Shown here: positions 32,630-40,604 of the stretch, piece after piece
Layout of the letters: each line of letters starts with the position of its first letter
Numbering within the stretch: position 1 is the stretch's first letter
Assembly (NCBI GenBank): GCA_964252015.1
Contig: CAXULW010000009.1
Coordinates: 82,797-146,796 of the forward strand
Length of the DNA stretch: 64,000 bases
Direction of reading: 5' to 3'
Source: CAXSBR01 sp964252015
GTDB taxonomy: Bacteria; Actinomycetota; Actinomycetes; Mycobacteriales; Jatrophihabitantaceae
Notes under the pieces: model-generated
Told to the model about the DNA's origin: nothing
What the model saw: the letters and a program-made list of their open reading frames with translations, nothing else
Databases searched by the model: none
Made by a program: the position numbers and the translations under genes

Positions 32630-34204
32630 ATGACCGCTTACGACCCCACCAACTTCAGCGCCCACGACGACGAGACGCCGCGCCCGGATCAGACCGGTCA
32701 CGCCGCCGGCAGCCCTGGCAGCGACGCTGCCCACGACGTCAATCTTGGGGCGAGCTCGACCTCCCAGCTCGACGAGCCGTTCTGGCGCGACCAGACCAGC
32801 CACGTCGAGGCGCCGCTCTACCGCGGGGACGAACCGGCCATCGAGCCAGCCGGCCGTCACGACCCGTGGGCAACCGGACCGATCTCACCCACCACCCCGT
32901 CGGCGGCGTACCCCGCGCCGGCGTCCCCCTGGAGCGGCGCCGACGCGTCCACCCCGTCGCCGTCGGCGCCGCTCCACTCCTACGCCGGCCCCTGGGGTCC
33001 ACCGCCGGGTGGGCCGTCGTACGCACCCATCGGTGCCGCGGCGGGTTCGCCCGCGGGGGCCCAGATGGGTGCACAGCCGGGTGCGCCGGCGGACAACGCG
33101 AGCAAGCCCAAGCGGATGCGGTCGGCGATCATCGGCACGGCCGTGGCCGCCGCACTCATCGGCGGTGCGGCCGGAGCGGGCACGGTGGCTCTGGAGGATC
33201 GTGCCAGCACCACGACGGCATCGTCGACCTTGGCGACCACCGCCAGCACCGCCACGACCTCGGCCGTCACCAACGGGACGGTCTCGGCCGCTGCGAAGAA
33301 GATCACGCCCAGCGTGGTGACGATCCAGGTCGTCGGTGCCTCCGAGAGCGGCACCGGTTCGGGCGTGATCGTGCGCAGTGACGGCTACATCCTGACCAAC
33401 AATCACGTCGTTTCGGTGGCCGGCACCGGCGGGAGCATCACCGTTCAGACGTCGGACGGGCGTTCGGCGAAGGCCACCATCGTCGGCACGGACGCCACGG
33501 ACGACCTGGCCGTGATCAAGGTGACCGGGTTGACCAACCTCACCGCGGCCACGTTCGCCAAATCATCGGCGTTGACGGTCGGGCAGACCGTCGTTGCCGT
33601 CGGTGCCCCGCTCGGGCTGTCCGACACCGTCACCTCCGGCATCGTCAGCGCGACCGCCCGGACGGTGCGCTCGGGTGACGACAACGCCGCCGTATTCGCC
33701 GCGGTGCAGACCGATGCCGCGATCAACCCCGGCAACTCGGGCGGCGCGCTGGTCGACCTGAACGGCAACGTCATCGGGATCAACGCCGCCATCGCCAGCA
33801 CCGGATCGAGCGGGGTGACGGTGCCGGGCCAGCAGACCACCCAGTCGGGCAACATCGGCATCGGGTTCGCAATCCCGTCAGACGAGGCCAGCCGCATCGC
33901 CAACGAGCTGATCACCACCGGCAAGGCGACGCACGCGGTGCTGGGCGTGGAGGTCACGTCGAGCACGTCCACCACCTCGACCGGAGCGTCCCTTCGCGCC
34001 GTAACGGCGGGGGGCGCCGCTGCCACCGCCGGCCTGCAAGCCGGGGACGTGGTGACCAAGGTGGACGCCGCGCGGATCTCCAACGGCGACGACCTGATCG
34101 CGGCCATCCGGGCCCACGCGGTCAAGGACACCGTGACCATCACCTACACCCGCTCGGGCGTCGTCCACACCACCAAGGTCACGCTGACGTCAGCGACCAG
34201 CTAG
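32630..34204 (+). CDS. HtrA/DegP-type membrane-anchored serine protease with PDZ domain
   Basis: A 524-residue protein. A long Pro/Ala/Gly-rich cytoplasmic N-terminus (1-160) and one membrane segment (about 165-188) are followed by a Ser/Thr-rich linker, a trypsin-like domain and one PDZ domain (about 425-520). The triad is H259 in TNNHVV, D292 in DDLAVIKV and S370 in NPGNSGGAL. It degrades or refolds misfolded proteins outside the membrane, like mycobacterial PepD/HtrA. The ATG begins at 32630. It is divergent from the glycan operon across 162 bp. Confidence 0.93.
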   Translation: MTAYDPTNFSAHDDETPRPDQTGHAAGSPGSDAAHDVNLGASSTSQLDEPFWRDQTSHVEAPLYRGDEPAIEPAGRHDPWATGPISPTTPSAAYPAPASPWSGADASTPSPSAPLHSYAGPWGPPPGGPSYAPIGAAAGSPAGAQMGAQPGAPADNASKPKRMRSAIIGTAVAAALIGGAAGAGTVALEDRASTTTASSTLATTASTATTSAVTNGTVSAAAKKITPSVVTIQVVGASESGTGSGVIVRSDGYILTNNHVVSVAGTGGSITVQTSDGRSAKATIVGTDATDDLAVIKVTGLTNLTAATFAKSSALTVGQTVVAVGAPLGLSDTVTSGIVSATARTVRSGDDNAAVFAAVQTDAAINPGNSGGALVDLNGNVIGINAAIASTGSSGVTVPGQQTTQSGNIGIGFAIPSDEASRIANELITTGKATHAVLGVEVTSSTSTTSTGASLRAVTAGGAAATAGLQAGDVVTKVDAARISNGDDLIAAIRAHAVKDTVTITYTRSGVVHTTKVTLTSATS

Positions 34205-34237
34205 AGCAGCTAGCAGTCCAGCACGTTGCGGTGCCAA

Positions 34238-34267
34238 GCCGGGTCGGGCCTACGGGCCTGGCCCGGC
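34238..34267. terminator. Bidirectional hairpin terminator
   Basis: A 13-bp stem with two G-U pairs (34238-34250 with 34255-34267) and a TACG loop lies between the convergent HtrA and DUF6191-like genes. Confidence 0.65.
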
Positions 34268-34347
34268 TGTCCACGTTGACGCCAGAGCTGTTCGACCGTC
34301 GGCGGGCCGGGACGCGCCCGCAGTCGAACAACCGGGAGGGCGGAGGG

Positions 34348-34761
34348 TCAGGCCTTGGCGGCGCGGCGGCGGCGGGCCCGCGCGGCCGGGGTGTTCTCAT
34401 CGTCTGCGTCGGCGTTCATTTTCTTGGCCTTGCCGCGCCTTCCCACTGGGGCCGCCGTGTCGATCTGCGCGGCGGCCGGATCGGAGTCGGCGTCCGCGTC
34501 GGCGCGGACCGTTCCCGCGGTGGTGGCCACCGTCGGCGCGTCCGGGTCGTCGGCAGGGTCATCTCCATCGGCCAGGGCGGGGGCCACGTTGTCGCCCGAC
34601 GGTCCGCGGGCGATCTTGACCCGGCCGGAGTCGAGGTCGATGCGCTGACCGCCGGAGGCGTCGCCGATGTCCTCGCGGGTGGACTGCAGGCGCAGCCGTT
34701 CCTCGTCCAGATGGCGCTTGGCCGGGTTGAACAGAGTGTCGAGACCGCCGAACGTGCTCAC
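34348..34761 (-). CDS. DUF6191-like small charged protein
   Basis: A 137-residue hydrophilic protein. The N-terminal half reads FNPAKRHLDEERLRLQSTRE and then GQRIDLDSGRVKI, a pattern found in small actinobacterial proteins of the DUF6191 type. The C-terminal half is Ala/Asp-rich and ends in a very basic tail (ARARRRRAAKA), suggesting nucleic-acid or membrane contact. It starts with GTG 34761, overlapping the stop of the upstream membrane-protein gene (GTGA), so translation is coupled. Function unknown. Confidence 0.6.
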   Translation of the reverse strand: MSTFGGLDTLFNPAKRHLDEERLRLQSTREDIGDASGGQRIDLDSGRVKIARGPSGDNVAPALADGDDPADDPDAPTVATTAGTVRADADADSDPAAAQIDTAAPVGRRGKAKKMNADADDENTPAARARRRRAAKA

Positions 34762-35345
34762 TGGGTCGCCTCCTCGATGGCATGGTCCGAGGTTGGCCGC
34801 GAAGCCAGCCGAGACGCCGCGGGAACGCGCGCGGTCCGGCCAAGCTTCGTCGCTTGCTCGCTCATCCCCGTCACGGTACGACCATCTGCCGTCCGGCGTC
34901 CCATCGAGGGCGTGGGTGGCCCGGTTTGGTAGGCGGCTGCGCTGCCCAACGGCACGATATTGCGGATACGGTGGGTGACCCAACTGGCGGCGAGTCCGCA
35001 GCCGAACAGGAACACCACGACCGCGACGAACGCGGTCATGGCCGGCCACCGCACACCCCGGGCGCCGGCGCCGTGGGTCCGCAGCCGGTTGCCCCGCCAG
35101 CGCCAGCCGGCCAGAAGGGCGAGGGCAAGACCGGCGTAGGCGAGCAGGTCGGCCTCGGTCAGCCCGTGGTTTTCCGCGACGACCACCAGCACCCGGCCTT
35201 CCAGGTGACCGTTGTTCGCCGGTAGCCACGCCGCGCTCAGCCCGGCCAACAGCACGGCGATCCCCGGCGAGGGGAACAGCAGGCTCAGACCCGCCGCGAT
35301 GGGGATCGCGACGAGCAGCAGTTGGACGGCGAGCACACCGGTCAT
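34758..35345 (-). CDS. Small membrane protein of unknown function
   Basis: A 195-residue protein with four likely membrane segments (about residues 4-24, 28-42, 66-84 and 102-124) and a polar C-terminal tail rich in Thr/Arg (about 130-195). ATG 35345 begins the first hydrophobic segment; upstream codons are poorly supported. No family or catalytic motif was recognised. It is translationally coupled to the small charged protein downstream, so the two probably act together. It is divergent from the Fpg/Nei gene. Confidence 0.6.
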   Translation of the reverse strand: MTGVLAVQLLLVAIPIAAGLSLLFPSPGIAVLLAGLSAAWLPANNGHLEGRVLVVVAENHGLTEADLLAYAGLALALLAGWRWRGNRLRTHGAGARGVRWPAMTAFVAVVVFLFGCGLAASWVTHRIRNIVPLGSAAAYQTGPPTPSMGRRTADGRTVTGMSEQATKLGRTARVPAASRLASRPTSDHAIEEATQ

Positions 35346-35452
35346 TGTCGCAAGCCGGGCGCCCGAGCACGATTGGGAGGTGTTCCAGCTGGGCCACGGA
35401 GCGGCCCCGCCGGACCCATCCATAGCGGCACCGCCGTCGGTAGGCTCGCACC

Positions 35453-36331
35453 GTGCCTGAGCTGCCCGAGGTCGAAGCCCTGGCCGCGTTCCTGCGCGAG
35501 CGCGCCGTGGGCCGCACCGTCGTGCGCGCGGACGTGGCCGCGTTCAGTGCCGTGAAGACGTTCGACCCGCCACTGAGCGCCCTGGCCGGTCAGCCGGTGA
35601 CCGACGCCGGCCGGCACGGCAAGTTCCTCGACGTCAGCATCGGTGACCTGCATCTCGTCGTGCATCTGGCCCGCGGCGGATGGCTGCAATGGCGGGAGAA
35701 CCTGTCGCCGCTGCCGCCCAAGCCGGGGCGCGGTCCGCTCGCATTTCGGCTGCATTTGGCCCCGGAGTTCGCCGGCGGTCCGGTGGCCGGGTTCGACCTG
35801 ACCGAAGCCGGCACCAAGAAGGGCCTGGCCGTCTACCTCGTGCGCGACCCGCAGGACGTTCCCGGCATCGCCCGGCTGGGCCCGGACGCCCTCGACCCGG
35901 GACTGGACGTGGCCGCGCTGGGCACGTTGATCCGCGCGCAGCGGGCCCAGATCAAGGGCGTCCTCACCGATCAGAGCGTGCTGGCCGGCATCGGCAACGC
36001 CTACTCCGACGAGATCCTGCACGCCGCGCGCCTGTCACCGTTCAAGATTGCGACCAAGCTGACCGACGACGAGGTGCAGCGGCTGCACGCCGCGATCGTG
36101 GCCGAACTGACCGACGCCGTCACCCGTTCGGTCGGGCAGAAGGCGGCGACGCTCAAGGGTGAGAAGCGCAGCGGCCTGTCCGTCCACGCGCGCACCGGCC
36201 TGCCCTGCCCGGTGTGCGGCGACACGGTGCGCGAGATCTCGTTCGCCGACAAGTCGTTCCAGTACTGCCCGACCTGCCAGACCGAGGGACGCGAACTGGC
36301 CGACCGGCGGCTGTCCAAGCTGCTGAAGTAA
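35453..36331 (+). CDS. Fpg/Nei-family DNA glycosylase
   Basis: A 292-residue base-excision repair enzyme. After the initiator comes PELPEVE, where Pro2 is the Schiff-base nucleophile and Glu3 the catalytic acid. GRHGKFLDV supplies the conserved Lys, and QSVLAGIGNAYSDEILHAARLSP is the helix-two-turn-helix region. The C-terminal zinc finger CPVCGD...CPTCQ is complete. It removes oxidised bases and cuts the abasic site. The replacement of usual Fpg residues before the zinc finger (GLSVHARTGLPC) leaves the choice between Fpg and Nei open. Start is GTG 35453. Confidence 0.9.
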   Translation: MPELPEVEALAAFLRERAVGRTVVRADVAAFSAVKTFDPPLSALAGQPVTDAGRHGKFLDVSIGDLHLVVHLARGGWLQWRENLSPLPPKPGRGPLAFRLHLAPEFAGGPVAGFDLTEAGTKKGLAVYLVRDPQDVPGIARLGPDALDPGLDVAALGTLIRAQRAQIKGVLTDQSVLAGIGNAYSDEILHAARLSPFKIATKLTDDEVQRLHAAIVAELTDAVTRSVGQKAATLKGEKRSGLSVHARTGLPCPVCGDTVREISFADKSFQYCPTCQTEGRELADRRLSKLLK

Positions 36332-36336
36332 CCGAA

Positions 36337-36379
36337 TCGGGTGCACAGCGGGACACCTGGAGTCCGTCCGTGCACCCGA
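36337..36379 (+). terminator. Hairpin terminator after Fpg/Nei gene
   Basis: TCGGGTGCAC (36337-36346) and GTGCACCCGA (36370-36379) form a perfect 10-bp stem just after the glycosylase stop. Confidence 0.65.
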
Positions 36380-36420
36380 CTCGCGGTGTGAGTCGGACGG
36401 GTTTAGGGCAGGATCGACGG

Positions 36421-36771
36421 GTGCATCCCCACCAGTTGCCCACCACGGCCCCGGCCGATCTGGACCAGGCCCGCAGCGGCGGCGCCGTCGTCCTCGACGT
36501 GCGCGAGCCAGAGGAGTGGGACGCCGGCCACCTGGCCGACTCCGTGCACGTGCCGATGCACGCCGTCCCGGTCTGGTTGGACGCCCGGGCCGGCGGCGAG
36601 GACCGGCCGGTCGTGGTCGTCTGCCGCTCGGGTCACCGCTCGGCCCACGTGACGACCTGGCTGCTCGAGCAGGGTGTGACCGCCAGCAACCTCGACGGCG
36701 GGCTGCTGGCCTGGGCCGTCGAACGCCGCCCGCTCGTGACCGACGACGGTGCGGCGCCCTTCGTCGCCTAG
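36421..36771 (+). CDS. Single-domain rhodanese-like protein
   Basis: A 116-residue protein with one rhodanese domain: AVVLDVREPEEWDAGHLADSVH at the N-terminal side and the active-site loop VVVCRSGHRSAHV, whose Cys carries the persulfide. It transfers sulfane sulfur to an acceptor, perhaps cyanide, a thiol or a biosynthetic enzyme. It starts with GTG 36421, which gives a compact domain, and lies 49 bp upstream of the GDPD gene on the same strand. Confidence 0.88.
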   Translation: MHPHQLPTTAPADLDQARSGGAVVLDVREPEEWDAGHLADSVHVPMHAVPVWLDARAGGEDRPVVVVCRSGHRSAHVTTWLLEQGVTASNLDGGLLAWAVERRPLVTDDGAAPFVA

Positions 36772-36820
36772 GGGTGACATTGGCACTGCGGGTCTGGACC
36801 GAGTGGGGCACGATGGACCA

Positions 36821-37747
36821 ATGGGGTCGTCCGAGGGCCCTGAGACGGGGTCGTCCCGCTCGCGCAAGTCCGCCGGTGCCGGGTATGTCCGCGTCGGTGC
36901 GCCGCTCGTCATCGCTCATCGCGGGGCCTCCGCTGCACGGGCCGAGCACACGCTCGACGCGTACCAGGTGGCCCTCGACACCGGCGCCGACGGCCTGGAG
37001 TGTGATGTCCGCCTGACCCGTGACGGGCACCTGGTGTGTGTGCACGACCGCACCATCGACCGGACCAGCAACGGTCGGGGTGTCGTCAGCGAGCTCGACC
37101 TCGACCGGCTGGAGAGCCTCGACTTCGGCTCCTGGCACGAGCGGTGGCCGGTCTCGGCCGACCAGCTGGTCGGCGACGAGCCCTACCTGGCCGGCGTCGC
37201 TCCCGACGTCGACACCCGCGGGCGCGTGCTACGACTGGAGAAATTGCTCGAGCTGGTGACCGCGTCACCGCGGCCGGTGCGGATGTTCATCGAGACCAAG
37301 CACCCGACCCGTTACGCCGGGCTGGTCGAGAAGGAGCTGGTCCGCACCCTGCGCCGGTTCGGCCTGGTGCGTCCAGAGCAGCGGCGGGCCACCGACGATC
37401 CCCGCGACTCACTGGTGACGGTGATGAGCTTTGCGCCGATCGCGCTGCGCCGGGTGCGGTTGCTGGCACCGACGGTGCCAACGGTGCTGCTGCTGGAACG
37501 CCTCGGTCACACCCGGCGTACCGGTGACCTGCCTACCGGGACGTCCGCCGCGGGGCCGGGGCTACGCGTGGTGCGGGCGCACCCGAAGTTCGTCGCCCGG
37601 GCCCACGACCACGGCCACCCCGTCTACGTGTGGACGGTGGACAATCCGCTCGACATCGCGTTCGTACTCGGCCTGGGCGCCGACGCGGTCATCTCCAACG
37701 TTCCCGGCACGGCGCTGCGGGTGCGCACCGAACTGTTCGCAAAGTAG
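36821..37747 (+). CDS. Glycerophosphodiester phosphodiesterase family protein
   Basis: A 308-residue TIM-barrel protein. Conserved metal and catalytic residues are in VIAHRGASAARAEHT (His, Arg, Glu), LECDVRLTRDGHLVCVHD (Glu, Asp, second His) and FIETKHP. It hydrolyses glycerophosphodiesters from phospholipid breakdown to glycerol 3-phosphate and an alcohol. No signal peptide is present, so it should act in the cytoplasm. ATG 36821 is chosen. A hairpin terminator follows. Confidence 0.9.
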   Translation: MGSSEGPETGSSRSRKSAGAGYVRVGAPLVIAHRGASAARAEHTLDAYQVALDTGADGLECDVRLTRDGHLVCVHDRTIDRTSNGRGVVSELDLDRLESLDFGSWHERWPVSADQLVGDEPYLAGVAPDVDTRGRVLRLEKLLELVTASPRPVRMFIETKHPTRYAGLVEKELVRTLRRFGLVRPEQRRATDDPRDSLVTVMSFAPIALRRVRLLAPTVPTVLLLERLGHTRRTGDLPTGTSAAGPGLRVVRAHPKFVARAHDHGHPVYVWTVDNPLDIAFVLGLGADAVISNVPGTALRVRTELFAK

Positions 37748-37795
37748 TTCGAGCAACGAGGTTTGAACGCTCAACTTCTCGGGCAACTGCGCTGG

Positions 37796-37814
37796 GACCG
37801 CTGTTTGAGCGGTC
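37796..37814 (+). terminator. Hairpin terminator after GDPD gene
   Basis: GACCGCT/AGCGGTC form a perfect 7-bp stem (37796-37802, 37808-37814) with a GTTTG loop, 49 bp after the stop and 50 bp before the next start. Confidence 0.6.
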
Positions 37815-37863
37815 GGTCTGGTGTTGCCGTGAGGCAGCTGGGCGCAGGGTCGGGAGGTGACAA

Positions 37864-38262
37864 ATGACGTCGGTGTGGATCCGCAACACCCCGGCCAGCG
37901 CGGCCGCAGTGCGTCACTTCCTGCACGACGAGGTGGAAAAGGCCGGCCTCGGACCGGATCTGGCCGATGACGCCGCCCTACTGGCCAGCGAGCTGGTGGG
38001 CAACTCGATCCGGCACGCGCGCGCCCTCCCGGCGGGGTACCTCAACGTCACCTGGCTGATCGACGACGGCGGCGTGCGCGTCCAGGTCACCGACGGCGGC
38101 GGCGGCCAGCGCCCGCAGGTCCGGCAGGTCAGCCTGGCCGACACCACCGGGCGCGGTCTGGCCATCGTCGCCGCGCTGTCCGACGACTGGGGCGTCGAGG
38201 AGGAACCGGCCAGCACGACCGTGTGGGCCCACCTGCCCCGTCCCGCCTCCCCGCCGAGCTGA
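37864..38262 (+). CDS. RsbW/SpoIIAB-like ATP-binding protein
   Basis: A 132-residue GHKL ATPase domain without a histidine-kinase partner region. The N box reads LLASELVGNSIRHA, the G1 box VTDGGGG, and the G2 region TGRGLAIVAALSDDWGV. Actinomycetes have many such small proteins, which phosphorylate anti-anti-sigma factors or bind sigma factors of the SigB/SigF type. No STAS-domain or sigma gene is adjacent, so its partner is elsewhere. A strong GGGAGGTGA ribosome site precedes the ATG. Confidence 0.87.
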   Translation: MTSVWIRNTPASAAAVRHFLHDEVEKAGLGPDLADDAALLASELVGNSIRHARALPAGYLNVTWLIDDGGVRVQVTDGGGGQRPQVRQVSLADTTGRGLAIVAALSDDWGVEEEPASTTVWAHLPRPASPPS

Positions 38263-38349
38263 CCGCTCTCGCCGCGGGTCCCACCCCGCATTGCTGGTCG
38301 AGGTGTCGCTTGGAGCCCCCGCCCAGACACCCCGGCCCAGCATCGGTTC

Positions 38350-38368
38350 GACCCGCAAAGCGCGGGTC
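38350..38368 (+). terminator. Hairpin followed by AATTGG
   Basis: GACCCGC (38350-38356) and GCGGGTC (38362-38368) form a 7-bp stem with a 5-base loop, ending 24 bp before the folP2-like start. GCGGGTCAATTG at 38362-38373 also occurs in the palindrome at 56.7 kb. Confidence 0.55.
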
Positions 38369-38392
38369 AATTGGGTCCGGCACACTCGACGG

Positions 38393-39271
38393 GTGACCGA
38401 TGGCCCGCGCCCGTTGCGGTTGGGTGGCCGCAGCTTCGGGGTGCACGAGCTGGTCGTCATGGCCGTGGTCAACGTCACGCCAGACTCGTTCTACGACCAA
38501 GGGGCGACGTTCGCGACGTCGGAGGCGATTGCCGCCGGCGAACGCGCCGTGGACGCCGGCGCCGGCATCGTCGACATCGGTGGGGTCCGGGCCGGCGTGG
38601 GGCCGGCCGTGTCTGTGGCCGAGGAAATCGCCCGCATCCTGCCCGTGGTGGCGGGGTTGCGCGCGCGCCGGCCGGACGCGGTGATCAGCGTCGACACCTG
38701 GCGGGCCGAGGTCGGGCGGGCGGCCGTGGCCGCCGGGGCGGACCTGCTCAACGATGCGTGGGAGGGACACGACCCGGGGCTGGCCGTGGTGGCGGCCGAG
38801 ACGGGCGCGGGCCTGGTCTGCACCCACGCCGGGCACCTGGCCCCGCGCACCGATCCGGTCGACCCGCGGTACGCGGACGTGACCGCGGACGTCCTCGCCA
38901 CGGTGACCGAGCTGGCCCAGCGCGCCGTGGCCGTCGGGGTCCGGACCGACGGGATCCTGATCGATCCCGCCCACGACTTCGGCAAGACCACCGTCCAATC
39001 GCTGGAGATCACCCGGCGCCTGGGCGAGCTCGTCGCTACGGGATGGCCGGTGCTCGTGGCGCTGTCGAACAAGGACTTCGTGGGCGAGACGTTGGACCTA
39101 CCGGTCGGCGCCCGCCTCAACGGCACCTTGGCCGCGACGGCGGTGTCGGCCTGGCTGGGCGCGCGCGTGTTCCGGGCCCACAACGTGACCGAGACCCGGC
39201 AGGTGCTGGACATGGTCGCCTCCATCCGCGGCCACCGTCCCCCGGCCCGAGCCGAGCGCGGCCTGCGCTGA
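38393..39271 (+). CDS. folP2: FolP2-type dihydropteroate-synthase-like protein
   Basis: A 292-residue pterin-binding TIM-barrel protein. It has NVTPDSFYDQGATF instead of the usual SFSDGG, AGIVDIGGVRAG, ISVDTWRAEV, LLNDAW and VALSNKDFVGETL. These deviations match mycobacterial FolP2, a paralogue that binds pterin-like ligands poorly and does not replace FolP1. Its function is unresolved, and it is commonly kept next to glucosyl-3-phosphoglycerate genes, which are absent here. GTG 38393 is chosen by homology. An EAL-domain gene follows 92 bp later. Confidence 0.85.
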   Translation: MTDGPRPLRLGGRSFGVHELVVMAVVNVTPDSFYDQGATFATSEAIAAGERAVDAGAGIVDIGGVRAGVGPAVSVAEEIARILPVVAGLRARRPDAVISVDTWRAEVGRAAVAAGADLLNDAWEGHDPGLAVVAAETGAGLVCTHAGHLAPRTDPVDPRYADVTADVLATVTELAQRAVAVGVRTDGILIDPAHDFGKTTVQSLEITRRLGELVATGWPVLVALSNKDFVGETLDLPVGARLNGTLAATAVSAWLGARVFRAHNVTETRQVLDMVASIRGHRPPARAERGLR

Positions 39272-39363
39272 ACCGCCGGGGATACGTCGGGCGGCGCCGC
39301 CACCCGTTTCGAGGCATACTCGACCCAACGGGCGCCGGTGAAGTGAGCAACAAGGAGCGTTCG

Positions 39364-40524
39364 GTGACCGATGTAACCCACTGCCCATGCCGGCGGATAG
39401 AACGCGCCGAGGCGGGGACCCGGGTCTTGCTGTCCACCCGCGTCAGCCACACCCACACCGTGCTGCGCTCCACGCTTGCCGACCTCGGCGTCTCACCCGG
39501 GCAACGAGGTCCCGGGCTGCTCGAACTGGTCACCGGCGACTCGGCGGTGCTGTTGAGCACCGTCCGGGCCCAGCTGTCCTCGACCGAGGCCGCCGAGGTG
39601 CGCGTCGTCGTGCTCGGCGACGGTGCCGCCGCTGATGACGACGCCCTGCTGCGGGCCGCGTTCACCGCCCCTACCCTGGCCCAGTTCTCGGCCCGGGTGG
39701 AGCATGCCGATCTGCTCCCGCTGTTCGCCGACGAACTGAATGCCTTCCGCTCGGTCTACCAGCCCATCGTGTCGCTGCGCCCAGGCGACGACCATGCGGT
39801 CGTCGGGTACGAGGCGTTGCTGCGGGCGACTGGTGCGAACGGGCCGGTGTTCCCGGACCAGCTGTTCGCGGCCGCAGCCGACGCAGGCTGGTTGCACGTG
39901 CTGGACCGCATCGGTCGCACCTCGGCCATTCGCGGAGCGGCCGGCTGGCTCGGTGACAAGTTGCTGTTCGTCAACTTCGTCCCGACCACGATCTACCGGC
40001 CTGAGGTCTGCCTGCGCACCACCACGCAGGCCGCGGTAGAGGCCGGGGTGCGCCTCGATCAGCTCGTGTTCGAGGTCACCGAAGGCGAGCACGTCGCCGA
40101 CGTCGACCACCTCGCCGACGTGTTCGACTACTACCGGCGCGGCGGGGCCATGGTCGCACTGGATGATCTCGGCGCCGGCTACTCCTCGCTGAACATGCTG
40201 GTCCGGTTGCAGCCTGACGTCGTCAAGCTGGACAAGGACATCGTGCAGGCGCTGCCGGGATTGCTGAGTCGGTCCGTCATCGCGGCGGTCGTGGCCATGA
40301 CCCATAGCTACGGCGGGCGGGTGGTCGCGGAGTGCATCGAGACCGCGGAGCAGGCCGACGCCGCACGCGAGCTGGGCGTGGACCTGGGTCAAGGTTGGTT
40401 CTTCGGCCGGCCCGAAGAGCGGGAACGGCCCCCGCATGAGACGGCGCACGTGCGAGCGGGTCCGGCCAGCCCGGTACACGAGGGAATCGACCTCGACATC
40501 GCGCTACCGGCCGTCCACGCCTGA
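39364..40524 (+). CDS. EAL-domain c-di-GMP phosphodiesterase with Cys-containing N-terminus
   Basis: A 386-residue soluble protein. The first ~120 residues have CPCRRIERAEAG and a regulatory-looking alpha/beta region of no recognised family. The EAL domain (about 125-355) has EAL at 150-152, FVNFVPTTIY, FEVTEGEH, DDLGAGYSSL, VKLDKDIV, AECIETAEQ and GQGWFFGRP, so all usual metal and catalytic positions look intact. It should hydrolyse c-di-GMP to pGpG. The N-terminal CPC pair might bind metal or sense redox state. GTG 39364 is fixed by AGGAG six bases upstream. It is convergent with the NAD-GDH gene, with a palindromic element between. Confidence 0.85.
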   Translation: MTDVTHCPCRRIERAEAGTRVLLSTRVSHTHTVLRSTLADLGVSPGQRGPGLLELVTGDSAVLLSTVRAQLSSTEAAEVRVVVLGDGAAADDDALLRAAFTAPTLAQFSARVEHADLLPLFADELNAFRSVYQPIVSLRPGDDHAVVGYEALLRATGANGPVFPDQLFAAAADAGWLHVLDRIGRTSAIRGAAGWLGDKLLFVNFVPTTIYRPEVCLRTTTQAAVEAGVRLDQLVFEVTEGEHVADVDHLADVFDYYRRGGAMVALDDLGAGYSSLNMLVRLQPDVVKLDKDIVQALPGLLSRSVIAAVVAMTHSYGGRVVAECIETAEQADAARELGVDLGQGWFFGRPEERERPPHETAHVRAGPASPVHEGIDLDIALPAVHA

Positions 40525-40529
40525 GCCCG

Positions 40530-40597
40530 GTCCACTCCGCGCCCCTGAGGGACGCGATCGGGGCTCGGGCAACGTCCCTCGCGGGCGCGAAGTCGGG
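40530..40597. repeat. Palindromic repeat element, copy A
   Basis: An imperfect palindrome (arms near 40534-40554 and 40571-40593, 18 of 21 checked positions pairing) fills the gap between the convergent EAL and NAD-GDH genes. It aligns without gaps to copy B at 50015-50082; 51 of 64 bases match, with the arms more alike than the loop. It probably also works as a terminator. Confidence 0.8.
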
Positions 40598-40604
40598 AAG
40601 CGGG

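Noticed and set aside
34348..35517. 389-residue frame including the DUF6191-like region
   Set aside because: Only the last 137 residues are conserved-looking; the upstream part is the shadow of the membrane-protein gene and Fpg/Nei promoter.
38341..38370. GGTTCGACCC, similar to a tRNA T-loop
   Set aside because: No acceptor, D or anticodon stem can be drawn around it. The bases belong to a simple hairpin.
38371..40524. A 717-residue reading frame that would fuse a pterin-synthase region to the EAL protein
   Set aside because: The first ~320 residues are an out-of-frame shadow of folP2. The EAL gene has its own ribosome site and GTG at 39364.
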